The notes below the pieces were generated by a model. The model was not told where the DNA came from, did not search any database, and worked only from the letters and a program-made list of their open reading frames with translations. The position numbers and the translations under genes are program-made. This document shows, one piece after another, positions 58,237-64,000 of a DNA stretch of 64,000 bases. The DNA is from Bacteroidota bacterium (GTDB lineage Bacteria; Bacteroidota; Bacteroidia; Chitinophagales; Chitinophagaceae), in assembly GCA_018267515.1 (NCBI GenBank), contig JAFDYJ010000016.1, forward strand, positions 1 to 64,000, given 5' to 3'. How positions within the stretch are numbered: position 1 is the first letter of the stretch; the number at the start of each line of letters is the position of its first letter.

Positions 58237-59376
58237 TTACAATCGTTGTTTCAGTATCTCAATCCAATTAGTTTTCCAATTCTGAAAATTATTTTCAAGA
58301 ATTGCCTTACGGGCTTCATTCATCAGCCACATATAGAAGGCCAGGTTATGAATGCTGGCAATTGTCAGACCGGTAATTTCTTTTGACTTCATTAAATGCC
58401 TCACATAAGCTTTACTGTAATATTGGCTGATCTCACAGTCTAATCCATCATCAATCGGAGAAAAATCTTTTTCCCATTTTTTATTATCAATATTGATCAC
58501 CCCTTTCGTGGTAAAGAGCATTGCATTTCTTCCGTTTCGGGTGGGCATAACACAATCAAACATATCAATACCCAAAGAAATACATTCCAATATGTTCCAG
58601 GGTGTACCCACTCCCATGAGGTACCTTGGCTTATCTTCAGGCAGATGGTCACAGCACAGGGAGGTGAATTCATACATCATTGCTTCCGGCTCACCCACAC
58701 TTAATCCCCCGATTGCATTCCCGGCAGCATTTTTTGAACTTATGAATTCACAGGATTCTTTTCTCAGATCATGGAAAGTGCTGCCCTGTACTATTGGAAA
58801 AAGGTTTTGAGTGTGACCGTATTTTGGTTTACAGTTTCTCAAATGATCAAAACAACGATCGAGCCAGCGATGCGTCAGCTCCATTGATTTTTTTGCGTAG
58901 AGATGATCGCTGGGATAAGGTGGACATTCATCAAATGCCATAATAATATCGGCGCCAATGCTCCGCTGTATTTCCATGACATACTCAGGACTGAAAAGAT
59001 GTTTACTTCCATCTATATGACTTTGAAATACGACTCCTTCTTCTTTAATTTTCCTGTTTGCCGCCAGGGAAAAGACCTGGTATCCTCCACTGTCAGTTAA
59101 TAGGGGCCTTTTCCAATTCATAAAATGATGAAGTCCTCCGGCTGCTTCTAAAACTTCAAGCCCGGGTCGCAGGTATAAATGATAAGTATTGCCCAAAATG
59201 ATTGACGCATTAATATCAATCTTCAATTGTTGTTGAGTAATTGCTTTTACACTTCCCACAGTTCCCACCGGCATAAAAACGGGGGTGGAAATAACGCCAT
59301 GATCTGTTGCTATAGTACCTGCTCTTGCTTTTGAAGCTCCGTCATTTTTTTCTATCTGGAATGATAAAGTTGACAT
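58237..59376 (-). CDS. tgt: tRNA-guanine transglycosylase
   Basis: 379 residues from ATG 59376; the longer GTG-start frame adds 16 residues not typical of Tgt. It exchanges guanine 34 for preQ1 in queuosine tRNAs. Marks: GVISTPVFMPVGTVGSVKAIT, LGNTYHLYLRPG, LLTDSGGYQVFSLA with the Asp nucleophile site, IMAFDECPPYPSDHLY, IGGLSVGEP, MGVGTPWNILECISLGIDMFDCVMPTRNGRN. The Cys-x-Cys-x2-Cys zinc set appears replaced near the C-terminus: DDGLDCEISQYYSKAYVRHLMKS keeps one Cys and the final His, so zinc binding may be altered. Upstream of the LptF/G gene. Confidence 0.94.
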   Translation of the reverse strand: MSTLSFQIEKNDGASKARAGTIATDHGVISTPVFMPVGTVGSVKAITQQQLKIDINASIILGNTYHLYLRPGLEVLEAAGGLHHFMNWKRPLLTDSGGYQVFSLAANRKIKEEGVVFQSHIDGSKHLFSPEYVMEIQRSIGADIIMAFDECPPYPSDHLYAKKSMELTHRWLDRCFDHLRNCKPKYGHTQNLFPIVQGSTFHDLRKESCEFISSKNAAGNAIGGLSVGEPEAMMYEFTSLCCDHLPEDKPRYLMGVGTPWNILECISLGIDMFDCVMPTRNGRNAMLFTTKGVINIDNKKWEKDFSPIDDGLDCEISQYYSKAYVRHLMKSKEITGLTIASIHNLAFYMWLMNEARKAILENNFQNWKTNWIEILKQRL

Positions 59377-59517
59377 ACGATTTTTAAACGCTGCAAGATA
59401 ATCCGAAACGAATAACTGTACCACACAGTCTTTAAAAGGCAGGCGTACCTTGTTTTATCCACAAGCTGTGAAATTTATTAGAAAACGGGTGAAGCGGTAA
59501 TAATTATCTTCGCAACC

Positions 59518-60639
59518 ATGCCAGCTGTCTATTGGGAAGAAATTGTTTTTTATGTTTTTGCTGCAGTTACTGTATTGCAGCTTTTTTATTATATCTGGTT
59601 TTTCGGCAGGCTGGCATTTTATAAATCAAAACAAAAAATTCAATCACAGCAACACCCGGTTTCAGTAATTATCTGTGCCCGGGATGAAGATGAGAACCTG
59701 GCCCGGAACCTGCCCGGTGTATTAGTGCAATCCTATCCCAGCTCTTTTGAAGTCGTTGTTGTCAATGATAACTCTTTTGACGATTCCAAATATATTTTGC
59801 AGGAATTAAAAAAGACTTTTAAATCACTCAATGTTATTGAACTGACCCAGGAGGCCAAACTGATTTCGGGTAAAAAATTTCCATTATCCGTCGGAATACG
59901 GGAAGCAAAACATGAGATCCTCCTGTTAACGGATGCTGATTGTGTTCCGGCTGGTGAACATTGGATTGAAAAAATGCAAGATGCTTATGACGATTCAATA
60001 GAAATTGTATTGGGATATGGTGGCTATCATAAAACAACTACTCTTTTAAATAAGCTCATACGCTTTGAAACTTTTCATTCAGCACTTCAATACCTTTCTT
60101 ATGCACTGGCCGGTATTCCTTATATGGGGGTGGGTAGAAACCTATCTTACCGAAAAAGTTTATTTCTGAATAATAAAGGGTTTTCATCAATAAATCATAT
60201 ACCCGGAGGCGATGACGACCTCTTTATAAATAAATTAGCCGATAATAGAAATACAACTATAGTTCTGGATAAATCAGCGATGACACGTTCCATTCCGAAA
60301 AAGACATTCTCAGACTGGTTTCGCCAAAAAGCAAGACACTATACAACAGCCAAATATTACAAACCCAAACACAAGTTGCTTCTCGGTTTATATTTTATTT
60401 CTCAATTTTCATTCTATCCCCTTTTTATACTTTCTCTTTTACTTTTCAAATGGGAAATAGTTTTGATATTGTTTGGAATCCGGCTCCTGCTCCAGGCTAT
60501 CATTTATTACAAAACGATGAAGCGACTTGATGAAGAAGATCTATGGCCCTGGTTTCTTTTCCTGGATATCTGGATGTTCTTTTATTACATCATCTTTGCA
60601 CCGGCGCTATGGAAAAAGCCACGCAAAAGTTGGAACTGA
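59518..60639 (+). CDS. Membrane glycosyltransferase family 2
   Basis: 373 residues. N-terminal membrane helix (about 8-32), GT2 domain (about 48-270: VSVIICARDEDENLARNLPGVL, VVVVNDNSFDDSK, EILLLTDADC for the DXD, GGDDDLFINKLA, and a RQKARHYTTAKY motif), then three membrane helices near the end (about 288-345). This is the layout of polymer-forming or lipid-linked GT2 enzymes. Substrate unknown. It overlaps rsmG by 31 bp, so the two are translationally linked. Confidence 0.88.
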   Translation: MPAVYWEEIVFYVFAAVTVLQLFYYIWFFGRLAFYKSKQKIQSQQHPVSVIICARDEDENLARNLPGVLVQSYPSSFEVVVVNDNSFDDSKYILQELKKTFKSLNVIELTQEAKLISGKKFPLSVGIREAKHEILLLTDADCVPAGEHWIEKMQDAYDDSIEIVLGYGGYHKTTTLLNKLIRFETFHSALQYLSYALAGIPYMGVGRNLSYRKSLFLNNKGFSSINHIPGGDDDLFINKLADNRNTTIVLDKSAMTRSIPKKTFSDWFRQKARHYTTAKYYKPKHKLLLGLYFISQFSFYPLFILSLLLFKWEIVLILFGIRLLLQAIIYYKTMKRLDEEDLWPWFLFLDIWMFFYYIIFAPALWKKPRKSWN

Positions 60640-61271
60640 TCACAAAATATTTTTCTGATTTTACTGACAACCAGTTGAAGCAACTGGCTGCTTTAGATCC
60701 ACTGTATAAAGAATGGAATCTTAAGATAAATGTTATTTCCCGGAAGGATATTGACTGTCTTTATGAAAAACATATACTCCATTCCCTGAGTATTGCAGCC
60801 ATCCTTGATCCAATAGCTGCCGGGTCTGAAAGAGAAATAGATATTATTGATATTGGTACAGGCGGCGGATTTCCCGGTATCCCGCTGGCTATTTTTTTTC
60901 CTGATGTAAAATTTCATCTCGTTGACAGTATCGGGAAAAAACTAAAAGTGGTGCAATCCATTGTAGAAACCATCGAGCTGAAAAACGTAACAATTCAACA
61001 TACCCGGGCTGAGATGATTAAAGAAAAAAAATTTGATTTTGTGGTTTCAAGGGCAGTGGCGCCATTGCAGGAATTGTGGAAATGGAGCCAGCCCTTATTA
61101 AAAAAGACCGCTGATCCTTCAACACTTTCGCCCGGATTAATATGCCTGAAGGGAGGAAACCTGCTGCAGGAAATCGCAGAAAGCAATACTAAACCCCGGG
61201 TCATGGAGATATTTGATCTTTTCCCCGAACCTTATTTCCGGGAAAAATTTATCTTATATGTCTCCCGGTAA
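60609..61271 (+). CDS. rsmG: 16S rRNA (guanine527-N7)-methyltransferase
   Basis: 220 residues from ATG 60609, inside the glycosyltransferase end; the TTG- or GTG-type start at 60543 would add 22 residues of GT frame. Rossmann methyltransferase: IIDIGTGGGFPGIPLAI for SAM, FHLVDSIGKKLKVVQSI, and VSRAVAPLQELWKW, all typical of RsmG/GidB. The start EKATQKLELITKYFSDFTDNQLKQLAALDPLYKEWNLKINVISRKD fits. Loss of this enzyme gives low streptomycin resistance in other bacteria. Confidence 0.94.
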   Translation: MEKATQKLELITKYFSDFTDNQLKQLAALDPLYKEWNLKINVISRKDIDCLYEKHILHSLSIAAILDPIAAGSEREIDIIDIGTGGGFPGIPLAIFFPDVKFHLVDSIGKKLKVVQSIVETIELKNVTIQHTRAEMIKEKKFDFVVSRAVAPLQELWKWSQPLLKKTADPSTLSPGLICLKGGNLLQEIAESNTKPRVMEIFDLFPEPYFREKFILYVSR

Positions 61272-61330
61272 AATGATAATAGTGAACTATAAAAATTTTC
61301 CCTCTGACTATGCTTCTATGTTGTCAGGTA

Positions 61331-61355
61331 TTTTACCTGTGGAAATCAGGTAAAA
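61331..61355 (+). promoter_or_regulatory. Inverted repeat upstream of the orphan response regulator
   Basis: TTTTACCTG (61331-61339), loop TGGAAAT, CAGGTAAAA (61347-61355), a perfect 9-bp arm. The T-tract would be on the wrong side for a + strand terminator of rsmG. It lies 77 bp before the regulator and is a likely operator for a dimeric NarL-type protein, perhaps itself. The 161-bp gap from 61272 shows no gene. Confidence 0.5.
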
Positions 61356-61431
61356 AAAACTGCCGATTTGATTTAAGTCAATACCGGAAAGTAGTATTGT
61401 ATATATCTGCCGGATAACGGAATTTTGTATT

Positions 61432-62085
61432 ATGAAAGAAATTTCAGTTTGTATCGTGGATGACAATGAAGCCCTGCGAAGTGCTTTGGAAGAAATCATT
61501 AATATGTCACAGGGATTTATCTGCCTGGGCTCTATGGCCAACATTGAGGATGCGATTCAAAGACTTCCAAAATTAAATCCTGACGTTGTACTAATGGATA
61601 TAGACCTGGGAGGAGAAGAAACAGGCATTGATTGTGTCGGGGAGTTAAAGCCCATAATGACTTCAACAAATTTTATGATGTGTACGGTTTATGAAGAGGA
61701 GGACAAAATATTTGAAGCATTAAAAGCAGGTGCCAGTGGCTATATTTTAAAAAAAACAGCTCCGGCCAAGCTTCTTGAATCCATCCGGGAACTGAATGAA
61801 GGCGGTTCACCCATGAGTAGCCAGATAGCCCGAAAAGTTGTGGCAGCATTTCAAAAAAAAGAACCGCAGCAGGCCATAGCTGCTACCAATAATCCTGAAA
61901 TCAATATTCTTTCACACAGAGAAAAGGAGATTCTTGAATTGCTCTCAAAAGGATTAATGTATAAGGAAATTGCAGCGAAACTGAATATCAGCCAGGAGAC
62001 AATACGTAAACATGCCTATCATATCTACGAAAAATTGCATGTTGGTAACCGGGTGGAAGCCATCAACAAATTCTGGGGAAGATAA
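61432..62085 (+). CDS. Orphan NarL/FixJ response regulator
   Basis: 217 residues. Receiver with Asp10-Asp11 and phospho-acceptor Asp56 in VVLMDIDLGG, Thr in MMCTVYEEE, Lys in LKAGASGYILKK, then a LuxR-type HTH (about 152-213: LSHREKEILELLSKG, IAAKLNISQETIRKHAYHIYEKLHVGNRVEAI). Closely related to the regulator at 6312 (shared GLMYKEIA/GLLYKEIA, EALKAGASGY, SSQIARKVV/SSNIARKLV), but no kinase is adjacent. It may answer a distant kinase. The inverted repeat 77 bp upstream may be its site. Confidence 0.92.
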   Translation: MKEISVCIVDDNEALRSALEEIINMSQGFICLGSMANIEDAIQRLPKLNPDVVLMDIDLGGEETGIDCVGELKPIMTSTNFMMCTVYEEEDKIFEALKAGASGYILKKTAPAKLLESIRELNEGGSPMSSQIARKVVAAFQKKEPQQAIAATNNPEINILSHREKEILELLSKGLMYKEIAAKLNISQETIRKHAYHIYEKLHVGNRVEAINKFWGR

Positions 62086-62112
62086 TTTCTGATGCTCCAA
62101 ACGGTGCCGGGT

Positions 62113-62146
62113 TATAAACAATACCACTAAAGTGGTATTGTTTATA
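62113..62146 (+). terminator. Terminator of the orphan regulator
   Basis: TATAAACAATACCACT (62113-62128), loop AA, AGTGGTATTGTTTATA (62131-62146), a perfect 16-bp stem followed by TTTT. The tight 2-nt spacing means the top pairs open in the RNA. Confidence 0.7.
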
Positions 62147-62249
62147 TTTTGAAATCATTATAATATTGTTGTCTACAGATTTATCCGAGGGCCCCGACCA
62201 TTAGCCGTTAATCCAGCGCAAAAAACAATAAACTCTGTAATGCGCCAAT

Positions 62250-62278
62250 AAAAGCCACCGCACCCAGCAGTGGTTTTT
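62250..62278. terminator. Second hairpin, shared by convergent genes
   Basis: CCACCGC, 5-nt loop, GCAGTGG (one mismatch), with A-run before and T-run after, so it works as a terminator in both directions. It lies 21 bp from the peptidase stop. Confidence 0.55.
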
Positions 62279-62298
62279 CTGTTTTAAGAGTAGCTCTT

Positions 62299-64000
62299 TT
62301 ACCAATTTAATTCCAGCTTATTATTCTTTCTGTCAATATCAGCCATCCGTTGGCTGGGATCAATTTCTGCAGCTATAATATCTGTAAGCGGGTGATCGGT
62401 TTCAACTATATATGTTTCGCCGGTCCAATTCCAGGCAGGATATACAACCCTTTTTATAGATGATTTTTCGTTAGGCTTTTCCCCATACATCAGATCCATT
62501 GGAATATAGTGCAGCTCTTTTGTACTGTCTTTAAAGGTCAGTTGAAAATCTATCGGCATCGGCATTAAGCCCACTCTTCTCAGCCTGATTTTTGTTTTAC
62601 TACCCTCCTGCCATAAGCTGTCAATCCCGTAGTCAATGGTCTTTGTAGAATTAATCCAATATTCCTGGTACCAATCCAGTTGCAAGTCACTTGCCTTTTC
62701 AGCTACACGGATAAAGTCGGATCCGTTGGGATGTTTAAATCTCCATTTCCAATAATAATCCAGTAAGATTTTATCCCGGATGGAATCGCCGGTGATATAA
62801 GCCAATTGCTCCAGGAAAACTTCACCCTTGCTATAAACTGCATTTCCATATGCATAATTGGTATTGTAATGGTCGGCATGAGTGCTCAAAGGTTCTTCTT
62901 TCCCGCTTTTAGCCAGGCTATAATATCCGTAATAAGCGGCGGAATAGGGAAATCCCTGGTTATTATCAAGAAATGCAGACACCCTGTCATCCGCATAAGA
63001 CGTGAAGCCTTCATCCATCCAGGGATAAAGTGATTCATTATTGCCCATCAAGCCATAATACCAGCTATGCATCCATTCATGAATAGCTGCGCCTGTATTA
63101 AAAAGTAATGTTGCCATCGGGTATTCCATACCCCCATCGCCGCCATGAATAAAAGAGTATTGCTTATAGGGATAGGGACCAAAGGTTTTCTCTATAAAGG
63201 GTAATGCCTTTTGTGCCATATCCAACAATCCCTCCCATTGCTGTGCAGGAGCATTGGTGGGCTTATATAAAACATGAAACGTAAGACTATCTCTTACAAT
63301 CCGTGACACATGAACAAACTCAGGATCTGCTGCCCACATAAAATCATGAACATTGGGAGCAAAGAAATGCCAGGTTAATTTTTCACCTGCAGGACGTACC
63401 ACCTTTGTTCCGGGCTTTTCATAACCATACCCTATTTGGTTAGGGTTCTGTAAATAACCGGTACCCCCCAGGATATAATTTTTATCTATGGAAATACGGA
63501 CATCAAAATCGCCCCACACGCCATAAAATTCCCTTGCAATGTATGGATCGGGGTGCCAGCCATCATAATCATATTCGCACATTTTTGGATACCACTGGCT
63601 CATGGAATAACGAACTTTTGTCGTAGGATTATCTCTTCCACTGCGACGAATCTGGATCGGGACCTGGGTTTCAAACTCCATTTCAAAGGTTACTTTTGAT
63701 TTAGGAAGAATCGGTTTATCCAACTGCACTTCAAGTATGGTTTCCAGAATTTGAAACTGTTGCGGACGACCATTCATTTTTAAAGAAAATATCTTTTGGT
63801 ATCCGATCTCATCCGGTTTCAAATTCTGAATTCGGTCTTTCACCCGGGAATCCCAGTCCCTGGAAGAATTTCCATTCCTGTCGGTACCTAAAATTACGGT
63901 TCCCTGCCTGCGGCTTCGGGTATCCATCATACTGTTGGGTTGAAATGCATTCCAGTATAAATGATAAAACACTTTATCCAGTGTATCTGGAGAATTATTC
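62299..64000 (-). CDS. M1-family metallopeptidase, 5' partial
   Basis: Cut by the right edge: the frame runs on past 63972 with sense codons (LDK, then DTL, PSNN reading backward) and no true start. About 565 residues seen. Gluzincin zinc site HEWMH encoded by 63067-63081 with third ligand in WMDEGFTSYADD, preceded by GGMEYPMATLLFN, the analogue of the GAMEN exopeptidase motif. An N-terminal beta-domain and C-terminal domain (from about residue 470) frame it. M1 enzymes of this branch are exported aminopeptidase-like proteases of Bacteroidota; a signal peptide would lie beyond the edge. Confidence 0.9.
   Translation of the reverse strand, partial: NNSPDTLDKVFYHLYWNAFQPNSMMDTRSRRQGTVILGTDRNGNSSRDWDSRVKDRIQNLKPDEIGYQKIFSLKMNGRPQQFQILETILEVQLDKPILPKSKVTFEMEFETQVPIQIRRSGRDNPTTKVRYSMSQWYPKMCEYDYDGWHPDPYIAREFYGVWGDFDVRISIDKNYILGGTGYLQNPNQIGYGYEKPGTKVVRPAGEKLTWHFFAPNVHDFMWAADPEFVHVSRIVRDSLTFHVLYKPTNAPAQQWEGLLDMAQKALPFIEKTFGPYPYKQYSFIHGGDGGMEYPMATLLFNTGAAIHEWMHSWYYGLMGNNESLYPWMDEGFTSYADDRVSAFLDNNQGFPYSAAYYGYYSLAKSGKEEPLSTHADHYNTNYAYGNAVYSKGEVFLEQLAYITGDSIRDKILLDYYWKWRFKHPNGSDFIRVAEKASDLQLDWYQEYWINSTKTIDYGIDSLWQEGSKTKIRLRRVGLMPMPIDFQLTFKDSTKELHYIPMDLMYGEKPNEKSSIKRVVYPAWNWTGETYIVETDHPLTDIIAAEIDPSQRMADIDRKNNKLELNW

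Noticed and set aside
62160..62298. Short - strand frame (LKTEKPLLGAV...) downstream of the peptidase
   Set aside because: No start codon, less than 30 residues, and overlaps the terminator hairpin.

Overview
The window is an AT-rich, gene-dense stretch of a Bacteroidota chromosome, most likely Chitinophagaceae or a close relative. The evidence is a type IX secretion (T9SS) C-terminal sorting domain, lineage-typical families (DUF3078, DUF5916, a small DUF6728-like protein), a split transketolase, ligase-associated DNA-damage-response genes, a type I citrate synthase, and promoters of the Bacteroidota TTTG / TANNTTTG kind. No complete insertion sequence, prophage or CRISPR array was seen.

Region 1 (1-22,000) is an accessory island of secreted and surface proteins, all on the + strand, built round one two-component system: a beta-propeller/Y_Y_Y histidine kinase and a NarL-type response regulator. 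The island is full of internal paralogues and broken copies: two members of an unknown family (2-808, 9169-10227), two PsbP-like proteins (1986-3245, 10251-11651) plus a C-terminal vestige (13743-13850), two Ig-like small proteins (16053-16760, 17490-18119), and a ZU5 protein (13925-15316) with a truncated ZU5 lipoprotein (12029-12274). It also holds a Calx-beta protein, a tandem spondin-domain lipoprotein, a TPR protein, an OmpW/PorT-like barrel and a 1142-residue T9SS cargo with twelve repeats of about 59 residues. A 17-bp motif, TAACTTTTGTTCTATTG, followed after exactly 20 bp by a TANNTTT(G/A) box, lies ahead of the response regulator and three of the secreted-protein units, with a degraded fifth copy. 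This looks like an undescribed regulon of the local regulator.

Region 2 (22,000-33,300) is mostly housekeeping: OsmC, ScpA, a DUF3078 barrel, MscL, PPK2, an EamA transporter, Frr, a WecA-like transferase, the N-terminal transketolase subunit, a LolC/E-type permease, RbfA and an MsbA-type exporter. Region 3 (33,300-44,700) carries the Lhr-like helicase and PdeM of the ligase-associated repair set, a DUF5916 protein, an XRE-S24 repressor divergent from surE, a CocE-type hydrolase, lpxB and a short unlisted gene. Several short-period tandem and inverted repeats invade gene ends and one reading frame here.

Region 4 (44,700-55,600) has tRNA-Ala(GGC), a decayed second copy whose stems are replaced by unrelated palindromes, and a non-phosphorylating L-fucose pathway in two blocks (fucP, dehydrogenase, hydrolase, mutarotase; then lactonase, dehydrogenase). 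The blocks flank two GH20 hexosaminidases, one fused to an SGNH esterase. The L-fuconate dehydratase is missing. Region 5 (55,600-64,000) holds citrate synthase, an LptF/G permease, Tgt, a family 2 glycosyltransferase, RsmG, a second NarL-type regulator without a kinase, and an M1-type peptidase cut by the window edge.

All family assignments rest on reading motifs and length, not on database searches.
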